This document shows positions 11,300-22,700 of a DNA stretch of 64,000 bases, in pieces. Origin of the DNA: Lentinus brumalis. Its lineage: Eukaryota; Basidiomycota; Agaricomycetes; Polyporales; Polyporaceae. A program made the translations under genes and the position numbers. Every line of letters begins with the position of its first letter. Position 1 is the first letter of the stretch. Location of the stretch: contig MARA01000047.1 of assembly GCA_001792895.1 (NCBI GenBank), positions 1-64,000 of the forward strand, read 5' to 3'. The notes beneath the pieces were generated by a model that was not told the origin of the DNA, did no database searches, and saw only the letters and a list, made by a program, of their open reading frames with translations.

Positions 11300-12597
11300 C
11301 TACATGAAATGCTCGGAGCTACGGGGACATCGGTAGAGATATCGGTCTGTCAAAGGAACCTTCATGAGCTTAATGAAGTCGTCGAGCGCGTGCCACCGAG
11401 CGAGCGGCTCCTCGGGAACCGTAAACCGTCGGACGAGGGCTTGGATGTATATGACCTGGTCATCGGCGGTGGTTGGATATGTCCAGTGGGGGTTGAGGAT
11501 GTCCTGCCGGACTTGGCCGAGCAACATCTCAAATGAGACGGAGCGAGCAGGAAAGAGGTCGGGGTAGTTGCGTTGGATCGGCAGCGTGACAAGGGGCGCC
11601 AAATCGGGCCCCGTAGTACGCTCTGCGTTGGCGGGGGTGTCCAGGTGACCCAGGCGGGCAGAGACGGGTTGTTCTGCGTGCGGTAGTGGGCAACGGTCTG
11701 CAGACGCGGCACGCAGCCGATGTGGTACCACTTCCGGCAAAGCTCGCAGAACCTGAGCACGTCCTCCTCGAGGGCGAGGAGGTTTTGACGGCGACAGGAG
11801 CGACGACATATGCTGACCATTTGTTCCTGGAAGGACAAGGAGTCAGAGAGTGAGGCGAGCTGCGAGGAGAAGCGTGCGGGAACTTACATGCTTGACGCTG
11901 AAGATGTGGTGGTCAACATCGACAGAGACATCCTCCCGGAGCCACAGCGTGCCAGTGGCAATGTAGGGCATGCCGAAAAGAGCGAGATCGAGGCGGACGA
12001 CCTGTACGATCTCAGTGATCTGGGCTGCGTACACATGGATCTTGCTGGAGCTGCGGTCGACCTGGTACTGGCCGTGGATTGCGACGGCTGTGCCGTTGTC
12101 GACGGTGGAGGGCGCGAGGACCTCAGTGTCGAGGTCCTGGCGGGTGTACAAGAGTGAGAGCTCGGCGATTGGCTGCAGTTGTGAACAGGGTGAGCACAAG
12201 CGGCACCGGAGGCGTAACTGTGGAGGCAGCGTACCTCGTGGAGAGTATTGCTGAGCTTGACAGCGACTATTTCGCCCAAGAAGGCGAGCGCATGATGAGT
12301 GCTGCGGCTGTGAACGTGATGGGTACACCGGACGCTGCAATAAAATGTAAGGGACATAGAGCGGTGAGACTGGCAGGTGTAGTTACGGACATCATGCGCG
12401 GGCGCAGCACGAAACCTGCCGGATCTGAAGGTAAAGGGTTGATTAGTTGCGACATGAGGAAGAGATAGGGGAGGGTACCGACGTTCGACGGTGTCCTGTT
12501 GCACCGCCGTCGCGATCTTGTCAGCTCGGGGAGCACCTGCGATGTCTGCAGGGACCTCGTGATGGCCGGCGTGGTGGCGGGGCGAGGGGAAGCTCAT
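11300..12597 (-). CDS. BAH/PHD-like zinc-finger protein (gene C), one suspected frameshift
   Basis: Four exons (12,597-12,479, 12,415-12,235, 12,172-11,888, 11,826-11,300) encode about 370 residues if one base is missing from the run of five G at 11,633-11,637. As given, the last exon changes frame there. The middle exons read FLGEIVAVKL and then VAIHGQYQV ... YIATGTLWLRED, a beta-rich layout that could be a BAH domain (weak). The last exon starts with ICRRSCRRQ and, 16 residues after its second Cys, has FCELCRKWYHIGCV, the core of a PHD-type zinc finger. The second Cys pair of a full PHD is not obvious. PHD and BAH domains read histone tails or nucleosomes, so a nuclear role is inferred. It lies about 620 bp downstream of the stop of gene B, on the same strand. 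Confidence 0.62.
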
Positions 12598-13217
12598 TGC
12601 GGTGTGGGGAGGCGATAGAGGGATGACAGGGTGGAGGGAAGAGAGAAGGCGAACATAGGCGGGCGCTCTGCGTGAGACTTGGTTGCGCTCAACAAAACCA
12701 CGTGAGATGACACTCGCGGTGACGGGTGACGCATCACTGTGTGAGAGGCGGCGGTGGGCGGGAGATGGAATGAGGGCATGTCAGTATCAGGCGGTCGAGC
12801 GGGACAGTGGCGACTGTTACTACCGGTGTTATACGTGCATCGCGGGCGGGCGGAGATACATCTCCTGCAGGCAGCGACGACAAATGAATGGCGTTCCGAG
12901 CGGCCGACCGCTCAGACATGACATTCCCAGGACACTGTAAGTGAATTTGGTGGTGGACGGGTTGTCATTAACGTAAGAAGTATATTCTGAGCGGTCGACC
13001 GCTGAGATGACACTGTTGCGCTGGTACGACCGCTTTGAACAGGGAACCTGTGCGCATGTGCAACACGCCGGATTGCACTGGATCTGTTGGATTATTCTCA
13101 CAGCAATACACGCAACTGAGGGTCTGAGCGGCCGACCGCTCATACGCACGAATGGTTGAACGCGAGGGGATTGCAGTGCGTGGATTATCATTGTAAAACG
13201 GAGCGGGACACATGAGT
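12598..13217. promoter_or_regulatory. Spacer between genes B and C with three isolated palindromes
   Basis: There is no coding signal in this 620-bp stretch. Three single palindromes occur: GAGCGGCCGACCGCTC at 12,898-12,913, GAGCGGTCGACCGCTG at 12,989-13,004 (last arm base changed), and GAGCGGCCGACCGCTC at 13,126-13,141. They are 91 and 137 bp apart and not in a tandem array, so this shows the palindrome as a stand-alone unit. The promoter of gene C must lie here, since its start is at 12,597. Confidence 0.7.
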
Positions 13218-16200
13218 CTACACATAACGGCGGCGTTGAGAGGCAGGGGGTTGAGAGTCATCGTCAGAGCTCCAACTACCGGCGCGGGGACGGGTTGATG
13301 ATGAGGGACCGGCTTGCAGACGATGCGAGTACTCCGTGTTAGCGGCGCGTTGCATCTGCGATCCGAAGTGACCTCTGCCGGCCAACATCTCCGCGACGTC
13401 GTGCCCGAAGATCTTCGTGACGATTGTGTGCGGGCCGTCGGGCTTTGTGAGCAGCGTTGTTCGGACCTCGCGGCTCCACGCGTGCAACTCGGGTACATCA
13501 AAGATGTGATAGTCCCTGTGGAGGCGAGGTGACTTGAACATGGCAGCGCCCTTGCCGTAGGCGATCCCGAGACGGATGAGGTTTACGGTGTGAAGGTACT
13601 TGGGGCCTGAACGGGATTAGCGGAGTGAGACGAGGCAAGAACAGTAGAGCTGGGCAACATGCGGGCATACCGTGTTTCTTGTTCCACTGCGCGATGGACC
13701 CGCCGTTTTGGAGGTGGGTGCGCAGAGGCGACTTGGGGTCCATCCAAGCGAGGAAAGTGATGGCGGCGATAGTGAAGAATTGGTCCTCGGATTTACTGCC
13801 CTTGTGGTCGTTCGTGTAAACGCGCTGTGTCCAGGGGACCATGCGGAAATAGGTCACGGAGCCCTGAGGATTGGCAGTCGAGACTCGGTCGAGACCGGCC
13901 GGGCAATTCTCGGTTTCCCAAGCGACTCTGGGGAGGACCTTTGAGAGGAGAAATGCGAGAGTGAGGGCGAGCGAGCACAGGGGATCCTGGAGATTGGTGC
14001 GCATGCGTTCGTCCGCCCACTCGTACGTCTCGAGAATCATCCCGGTTGCTTTAGCGGAGGCCCAGTTCCAAGACTGGGGAAGGACGGTGCGGTCCAAGTA
14101 CTTGGGGAACTCGGAGATCTTGATGGAGACGGTGTCCCAGGAAGCACGAGGGTCCGCGTCGACGACGAGACGGGTGAACTGGGCCAGGGCAGCCTCCGCG
14201 CGGGCCTCCTGGGTCGGGAGACGGTTTACGGCGATGGAGGGAGTTGCGCTTGTCGCGCCGAGGGTGGTCCATGCGTGAATAGAGGGAGTACGCAGAGGGG
14301 CGCCTGTGCCGTTGGGGTTAGGCAGGGTGTCCGGGATGAAATTGACGTGGCGGGTCTGCATGACGGCAACGAGGGCGCGTTTGAAGTCCTTCAGGACGTC
14401 CCTGTCGTTGCTTCCTCTGAGCATCAGCCTTGCTTGCTGAATGCAAGCGCAGGCGACGGGGCCGAATGTGCCAGCGGGGTCGATGGGTGCGCGGAAGGAG
14501 CGAGCCGTCGGCAGCTTTGTCTGACTGATGATCTCGTCTGCGAACTGGTCGAGGGACCATTCGCCGCGGGAAGACTTCTGCAGACCGCGGCCAATGTCTG
14601 CGACAGTGACAGAGGAAAAGCGGATGACTTGCTCGAGGGTGGACCGGTCGGGACCGTAGGAGAGACAATGATTAGACTTGCGCCACACGTCCCAGTTCTT
14701 CTTGCGCTCAATAGCCCTGACGTGGTCGGGATGGTTGCGATCCTTCAAGGCATCGGCGATCTCTGTGAACAGCTGCCGCTTGACGAGAGCGAGCACATCC
14801 TCCTCGTATGCGTCCATGGCGATCTGGGCCGTGATGAGGAGCCTCTGAATCGATGCGTTATACCTGGAGGTGCCTGGCGGTTTGGGGGAGACGTTGGCCA
14901 GACGAAGCCGGAAGTCCGTGAGATATATCTGAGGGCGTTGTGAGGTCAGCGAAGGGTATGTAGCCACGGAAGTGAATCAAGAGTCTGGTCCAATATGAGC
15001 AGACCATCAACAAGACGTGCGTACGAGCGGGCGGCCGCTCGCGGAGCACTTCTGAGGGGTCTGCGCACGATGCGCGGAGGTTGCATGGCAGAGATCGAGT
15101 CTCGGGAGCGGGCGACCGCTCGAAAGCATACGTCGCACGAGCGCAGCCGGTGAGATGACCGACGGGCAGACCATCAACAAGTCGCACGTACGAGCGGGCG
15201 ACCGCTCGCGAGCACCTCTGAGGGCTCTGCGCACGATGCACGGAGGTTGCATGGCAGAGATCGAGTCTCGGGAGCGGGCGACCGCTCGAAAGCATACGTC
15301 GCACGAGCGCAGCCGGTGAGATGACCGACGAGCAGACCATCAACAAGTCGCACGTACGAGCGGGCGACCGCTCGCGAGCACCTCTGAGGGCTCTGCGCAC
15401 GATGCACGGAGGTTGCATGGCAGAGATCGAGTCTCGGGAGCGGGCGACCGCTCGAAAGCATACGTCGCACGAGCGCAGCCGGTGAGATGACCGACGAGCA
15501 GACCATCAACAAGACGTGCGTACGAGCGGGCGGCCGCTCGCGAGCACTTCTGAGGGCTCTGCGCATGAAGGACGGAGGTTGCATGGCAGAGATCGAGTCT
15601 CGGGAGCGGGCGACCGCTCGAAAGCATACGTCGCACGAGCGCAGCCGGTGAGATGACCGACGAGCAGACCATCAACAAGACGTGCGTACGAGCGGGCGGC
15701 CGCTCGCGAGCACTTCTGAACGCCCTGCGCACTACACACGGAGGGTTCCGCCCACCAAACCGAAGACAGGCCACAATCAAAAGATGAGTACTTACCAAGA
15801 AGTGCGGGAGACCGTATGTGAGCTCCTGAGAGCGCTTCGACACCACGAGCGGCATATACTCCGGACGGGGGGCCAGCGGCCACTGGGAGAGCTCGACAAA
15901 TGGTGCGGTTCTTGTCTCGCCGCCGATGACCAGACCAGGCCAGAACGCGGGAAAGCCATTGTCGAGAATGCCGCGGGTGACCCACATGTGCCACATCAGA
16001 TTTCTATTGAGGACCTTGGCTGCGCCTGTGTGCGCGAAATTGAGGCAGCGCTCGGCCACAGAGGTGAGCTCGACGTAGACAGGATCAGGACGGCCGTTCT
16101 CAGCAGGATTCATAAGGTTTGGCTTGACACGCAATGTCCAGACTCGGTCGAGGAGGGTCGTGATTGGGTACGTCGTCCACTCCAGGATGCGAGGGTAGAC

Positions 16201-19200
16201 CTGTGAGATGCCGCGCGCAGTCAGCATCATCCACGCAGATCAAAAGTAAGTGGTGCGTCGTACCGCTGGTTTGAAGATTACCGTCGAGGAACGGAGCGCG
16301 TTGTTGACCTCAGGGCTGAAGAAGATCTTGCGGAGCTTCATGAGAACGTGCTCGTAGAAACCGCCGCCAGAACGATACTCAGGCTTGATGCGCGCGATGT
16401 GGAAGATGAAGTTGTTCTCAAAGCGGAGGGCGTTCTTGTTGGCATGGTCCTCAGCGGTGCGCATCTGGCGGGCGAGGCGTTCATGGGGCAGCTGCGCAGA
16501 CGCATAGCCCAACGTATCGAGAGCGGTCTTTTTGGTGGTGGCGTCGCGTGCCCAAGCACCGGCGGTAGCACCAGTGAGCGGCCCGCGCTGCGCGATGTGA
16601 GTGCGGGCCTTGTCTCGGACGTGATGGGCGACATTGTTGTATGCCTGGGACTTGAAGCCCTCAATGCAGAGGGGCCCGTCCGCAGTGACGCCTATGTCGC
16701 GGGCGAGACGGCGCAAGGGACGCAGGAGAGGCTTGATGATGCCGTCCGCCTGCCACTGACCGATGTTCTTGGAGAAGAACTGGGGGTAGGTGAAGATGGG
16801 TGTCATGGGCTCAGACGGGTCCCCAAGGATGTCGGCGATGAAGTCCTCGTCCTGGAGATCCCTCTCCCCGTCGTCGAGCTCAGGGTCCTGAAGCGGGATG
16901 ATCGAGGACTCTTGAAAGAGGGGGAGGACCTTGTTGAGATCCTGGAGCAAGCCGCAGGGAGGTGTGTCCGGGTCGCGAAACCTGTCTCTGCGGAGGATTG
17001 GAAGTCCGTCCTCGGAGAAGATGGGGATCTCGCGACCGTCACCGTCGAGGAGGTCGTAGTTTTCCAAGTCCTCGATGAGCTCGCGCGTGTTCGGATCGGC
17101 GGTCGTGTATACATGTGTGTAGCGATCGAGGATGCGCTGGGGGTCGATAGGCTCGAAGCCGCTTGCCTCAATAGCCCTACAGTCAGGATGCGTGTGGTGC
17201 AATTGATATGAGAGCATATGTATGAGATGCAGGTGTTAACACGCACTGGGTATGCACAGCATAAGCCATGTGAATGCGGAGGATGTTGTTGAAGTCGATC
17301 ATGTCGTTCCAAGTATCGCGATCGGCCTCGAAGGTAGCTGGGGCACAGATTTTGATGTTTTGGCCATACTTGGCGAGGATGGCAACGGGCTCAGCGTCGA
17401 TGAACTCTGGGACTCTGTACGAGTCCGGTGCTCCCTGCCACCATTCGTCGTAATGCTCCTTGATCGCACGGTCGAGGTTCCGAAGAGTCTCGGTAGTGAA
17501 CTGCCAGATGGGATTGTCGCTGACGAAACGAGTGAGCATACATGACGTGCAACAAATGTGGAATGGGGAGAATAGGAGCGGGCGACCGCTCACAAGGCAT
17601 CTTCTGCCACGGGTCAGCCGCTATTAGTACTCGACAATCCATCTGGAGCGGGCAACCGCTTATGCGGTGTCGTCTGGCGACCTGTCGCACGCTCATGGTG
17701 ATATGTCGTCTGGAGCGGGCGACCGCTCAGAGCGACACTGATCCATGCGCTTGCTGTGATCCCAGGGTCACGGTGAGCGGTCGTACGCTCACAATAGTGG
17801 GATGTGTCGTTCGGAGCGGGCGACCGCTCAGAGCGACACGTTGTCCGGAGCGGGCGACCGCTCATCCATGCGCTTGCTATCATCCAAGGGTCACGGTGAG
17901 CGGTCGTACGCTCACAATATTGGGATGTATCGTCCGGAGCGGGCGACCGCTCAGAGCGACACATCGTCCGGAGCGGGCGACCGCTCAGAGCGACACGTTG
18001 TCCGGAGCGGGCGACCGCTCATCCATGCGCTTGCTATCATCCAAGGGTCACGGTGAGCGGTCGTACGCTTGGGATGTATCGTCCGGAGCGGGCGACCGCT
18101 CATCGTCAATATCCCTTGTGGTTACCCAAGGGTTAGGGTGAGCGACGAGAGTCAAGACACGCGCCTGCCTCTGATTGTGCGCGGTAGCAATGGGCGGGCG
18201 TCGCAACGACATGGGCAAGACCACATGCGGGAAATGGCAGGACTCACAAGATGTTGGTTTGCAACCGCCATTCATACTCCTTCGCGACGTCGGGATACTC
18301 TTCCGTCATGTATACCGTACCATAGCCAGCCTTGACGAGCATGTAGGTGATCATGGAGATGGTAATGCGTGCCACAACAGAACTCATCGTCGTGGGCACG
18401 CGCGTGTGGCGGACGGGCTCCGGGTCTGCGGCAAAGGCGTCGACAGGCATGAGCGCGATGAACACATCAGCCTGCATCGGAGCCTGGCCAATGTATAACA
18501 TCCGGTGGTCGGGCAGGAAACCAAAGACGCGCCGGTCGCCCTTGAACGTCCAATGTCTGCGGTCGAAGCGCATCGTGAACGACCAGTCCGGTTTGTCCAC
18601 TGGCGGCAACACAGCACCGAAGCCGAGCTCCTTCGGGACACGTATGTCGCAGTCCCAGCGCACCTGCACGCCAGAAAGGGCACAGGGAGCGAGAACGCAC
18701 GGGTGGGATGAGACACAGAGATGGTAACAGAGGTAGCATCATGTACACACCTCGCTCAGCTTCCAGTAGATCTTGGGATCATTGGCGGCGTACAAGTAGC
18801 GGCTGTCGACCTTGAGAAGGTTCTTGCGCTGCAGGAGCGAGAGAGCCCTCTCTTGGTTGCGGGAGTTGAAGTTCCGCTCAAGATCGGAGAGGAGGACGGT
18901 TCTGGTCGGCATCTCGACATACCTCTGCGCCAACTCGTCAAAGTGAGCGTCCGCGACGAGATGGCCGCGGGTGACCTCCTCCTGCGAGACACTGTCCTCG
19001 GTCACCATGGTCGGCGGGACGAAGCTGATGTTGAACGGCTCGCGGAGAGGCCCGTCTTCCTCGTCATCGGTGTACGCCGCCGCGCCGAGGGGCTCGTCGA
19101 GTTCGCTATTGAGAGAGGGGGAGGGGTACGATGAGGACGGAGTGCGCAAAGCAGGACAGTGGCCAGATAGATAGATGCCCTCAGACACGTACTTTACGTC

Positions 19201-19287
19201 TTCTTCCGGCTGTTCATCTTGTTCGAAGGACGGCTCCTCTTGAGAAAACGTCGGTTGATCATCGTAGAAGGCGAAGTTGGTGTCCAT
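13218..19287 (-). CDS. Large unrecognised protein, 1,396 residues (gene B)
   Basis: Seven exons with GT-AG borders and matching phases: 19,287-18,751, 18,663-18,248, 17,519-17,247, 17,176-16,264, 16,200-15,796, 14,928-13,671 and 13,606-13,218. The start MDTNFAFYDD is the first ATG before an acidic Gln/Glu-rich leader. The protein is mostly mixed alpha/beta without a motif I can name, has no signal peptide or membrane segment, and ends in a Ser/Pro/Arg tail. Two introns are greatly enlarged: 728 bp (18,247-17,520) and 867 bp (15,795-14,929). Both consist mainly of palindrome arrays, while the other four are 47-88 bp. Intact coding across seven exons argues that it is, or was until recently, under selection. 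Placement between the ParB-like and PHD-like genes on one strand suggests a functional set. It could be a divergent mobile-element protein. Confidence 0.8.
14997..15725. repeat. 166-bp palindrome array in an intron of gene B
   Basis: About 4.4 copies of a 166-167-bp unit; the word GCAGACCATCAACAAG recurs at 14,999, 15,165, 15,332, 15,498 and 15,664. Each unit has two palindromes: one CGAGCGGGCG(A or G)CCGCTCG following the repeated word, and GAGCGGGCGACCGCTC about 85 bp further on. The whole array lies inside the 867-bp intron. Confidence 0.92.
17576..18101. repeat. Palindrome array in an intron of gene B
   Basis: A complex array with about ten copies of GAGCGGGCGACCGCTC, alternating with a variant GAGCGGTCGTACGCTC. 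They are embedded in repeated words such as GATCCATGCGCTTGCT-like and GGTCACGGTGAGCGG. It fills most of the 728-bp intron between exons 2 and 3 of gene B. Unit lengths are uneven, as expected from successive duplications of different size. Confidence 0.88.
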
Positions 19288-19742
19288 CGCGAGCAGCAGG
19301 AGATATCGCGAGCGGCGGGAGATGGAGATAGAATGCTGGAGGGAGGGGACGACAAGTTGGGGAGTTAGGGTAAGGGTGGGAGGGGACCGCAGACGACTTT
19401 TGACCACGCAGCAATGATTTATGCGACCCCAAGGCAGCGGTAGGCTAGAAAGAGCGGATCAGAGGGCTTCAAACGTTCAAGCAGCGGGAACGCTATTTGG
19501 TTGTGCGATCGGGGGTGTGTCATTTCAGATGAGTCATCATTTAAAGGGCGAGAGACAATTGCATTCAATTATGGCGAGGAGAGATATACAGGAACGAGTA
19601 GGAGTGGTACATGGGCAGGACTATGCGACGGGAGGGAGGGAAGGATATGCGATACAAGTACAATGAGGAAGCGCGACATTCAGCGAACGACAAACAGACC
19701 GGCGGGCACAGGAGCGCGGAAGGAGAGACGGGGACAAAGAAC
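19288..19742. other. Spacer between genes A and B
   Basis: A 455-bp spacer between the stop of the ParB-like gene (19,743) and the start of gene B (19,287), both on the minus strand. It must contain the terminator of one and the promoter of the other. No palindrome copies and no RNA gene are visible. A short GTTAGGGTAAGGGTGGG stretch near 19,362 is G-rich but not a telomeric array. Confidence 0.6.
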
Positions 19743-22700
19743 TCAACCGATCATCGCGTCAGTGTCGTCGTCCTTAACCATCGCGGCATTTGCCTTGGAC
19801 TTCGCGCCGGGCTGAGGACGTTGACGAGTCCTCGCCGCGACAGGCTGCGTCGAGCTGGCCGCGCCAGAGCCAGTCTTGAGGTCCTTCTTCAGGACCTTGA
19901 CCGCCTTATCTTCGGGCTCTGCTGTACTTGTCGCGGCACGCTTGCGAGTAATGCGGGCGGTGCCTTGGTTGTCGTCCTTCTGAGCGTGCGAGACCGGCGG
20001 GGTGACCACCATGGAACTGACGTCTGTACAATCATTGCGTGAGCTTCAATGTCGGACAGAAGGTAGTGGAGCGTGGGTGAGGATGTGTTCGAGCGGTCGA
20101 CCGCTCGCGAGCATCAGCTGTCGGACAGAAGGTAGCGGATCATGCTCGCGAGCGGACGACCGCTCGCTAGCTCGCAGCGGCAGATACCGTCTGAGCGGTC
20201 GACCGCTCGCTAGCTCGCAGCGGCAGATACCGTCTGAGCGGTCGACCGCTCACGAGCATCCATTGTCGGACAACAGGTAGTGGATCGTGGGTGAGGATGC
20301 TCGCGAGCGGTCGACCGCTCGCTAGCTCGCAGCGGCAGGTACCGTCTGAGCGGTCGACCGCTCGCGAGCATCTTAGCGGCCGCACGTCATGTTGAGCGGT
20401 CGACCGCTCGAAGGCAATGTCGGGATTGCATCCACCAGAAGGGGACCATGCGAGCGGTCGACCGCTCGTTCTGACGTGCGGCTGCGATCCCCTCTTGAGC
20501 GGTCGACCGCTCCGAGAATACATTTGCTGCGTCTTCACCTGTCATTTGCGTAAGACAATATGAGAGAACTCACTATGAGCGAGGTCCTCAACGCCCTGCT
20601 CAGCATCGTCGTCGAGGTCCACCATGCGGTCGGTCCTCCCGTGCTTCTTGAGACGTCGCAAAGGCTGCGGCGCGTCGTCCTCCGCATCGTCGCCGTTGTC
20701 GTCGGGGACCTCAGAGGTAGGGGGGCCGTCTTCGGGCTCGGAAGGACCCTTGTCATCGACCTCCATAGCGTCGCGAGCGGGCGACCGCTCGCGAGGGACA
20801 TCCTCGTCAGGCTGAGCCTCCTCAGGGGGAACGGACTTCGCTTCGTCCGTGGCGTGCTCCGAGGCACTCTGCGTTGCCGGGGCGGTGGAAACCTCGTCGG
20901 TGTGCTCACCGCTGGGCTCATCGAGCGTGATGGGACCGACAGAGGCCCAGAGCTTCTCTTCATCGGCATCCTCCCCCTCTGCGTCGAGGTCCTCGCCGTG
21001 AGCCGACTGGTCGTTCTTGCCGTGATTGCCCTGAGGAGGCTCGTCGCTGCTTGATTGGAGCTGGTCTTCGCCGTTCTCATCGCCCTCGTCCTCGTCCCCA
21101 TCCCCGTCCTCGTCGTCGTCCCCGTCGTCGTCCGCGTCCGCGTCGTCGTCCGCGTCGTCGTCGTCGTCGTCGTCCTCCTCATCGTCGCCCTCGTCCTTGT
21201 CCTTGTCAGCGCCCTCGGACGCGCTCTGGTTGTCAGACTCCCGATCGGCCGGGTCGGTGGGCTCTCCGTGAGTCGCCGTGCTCGCACCGCTGGGTCCGCC
21301 CATCTCCATTTCGACATCCTCGACGTCCGAACGATGTTCCTCCTTCGCGAGCGCCGCCGCCGCGAGTGCGCGCGCAGGAACGCTGGCCGCATCGAGCTTC
21401 ATCGCCCCCACGGGCCCGTTCCAGCCGACGAGGTCTTGCGGGAGAATGTCCGTGTCCTTGTACGGGCCCAAGAGCTGCGGCTTGGGATAACCAAGCCTCT
21501 CCAATGCGCCCTCGTACCGGTCCATCTCCTTCCGCGACCGCGCGGTCCTCTCGGCTTGGATCTGCATATAATTGAGCGACGGGTACGCGGAGCTGTCCGC
21601 CTTCGCCGCCATAGTCGGGAACTCCTCGTAGAAATGGTCCCGCCGTCCAGACGGCTCGACGTACGGAGCCGTTGTCCCGCTTGCGCGGGCCACCTGCCGG
21701 TTCGCGTTCGTCCAGAGTGTCTGAAAGCACGCGATGCGCAGTGAGTACAAAGCATAGTACATCCAGACGCCGCACTCACCTTGATCAAGTCTTCGAAAGA
21801 GGTGAGCACCTCGCGGTCGAGGACCACCTGTTTCTTGGCAGCGGTGGGGCCGAAATGCGCGACCTTGGACGACCTGACGGTCTTGATGATGGTCGAGATC
21901 TCCGCGGAGAACGTAGCCCGCATGGTGGCGGACTCGAGGAATGTGTCGAGGTCGAGGTCGAGCACATCCACCGAGACAGGCAGCGGCGACGCTTGGGTCT
22001 CGTACACTTTCCCGAGCTCAGCGTCCCAGTACTTCCAGACACTGACGTGCCGCCCCTCGCGCCCGATGGACTCGAATGCACCAATCGCGCTCAGGTGTTT
22101 CGCTGCGGCCGCCCGCAGGCTTTTGAACGCCAGAGACGCGTAGAATGGCGCGACGTGCTCAAGCTGGTACGCCCACCTGACCGGAAGCTCGACGCTCAGA
22201 GCCTTCAACGCCTTGTCCTCTCCGGCGCTGTTTGCCTTCTTCGCCACGAACGATCGGAACTCGGGAGCGGACGTGGTTACGAGCATGCGGAGCGCGGGCA
22301 GCTTGTCGAGCTGGGATGTAGTGAACCCCCCGTTCTCCGCATCTGCGTCCTTCCGCATGACGGTCAGAGCCTCCTTCATCGCCTTGTAGTACGCCTCGCA
22401 GGTCGGCTTCCACGGATCGTCCTCCGAGTTGAAGTCGATGAATGCGCCGAAGGGGGACAACTTCGCGTTGACGCCGCCCTTCCCCCACACAGCTTTGCCG
22501 ATCTTCTCGAAGATGAACCGCCGAGTACCACGCAGGGCATCGGAGCCAGTTGTTGCCATTGCGTGGACCATGCGGCCTATGTCGGTAAGCTTGATGTGCT
22601 CGCGGAGCACAAACGACCACCACTGTTGGGCCGTCAGTGTATGAACTGTGAGCGTGCAGAAGGTATCCGATCAGACTTACCCAGACTGAGACACCAGGGA

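Noticed and set aside
10563..11336. Long frames on both strands with SGRPLRD/ERPSAQRQ-type repeats
   Set aside because: Produced by the 90-bp palindrome satellite; the same kind of peptides appears in every palindrome array and on both strands.
19361..19380. GTTAGGGTAAGGGTGGG as an internal telomere repeat
   Set aside because: Only one exact TTAGGG unit; G-richness explains the rest.
20542..21392. Arg/Thr-rich frames opposite or beside the acidic part of gene A
   Set aside because: Out-of-frame shadows of Asp/Glu codon runs in exon 7.
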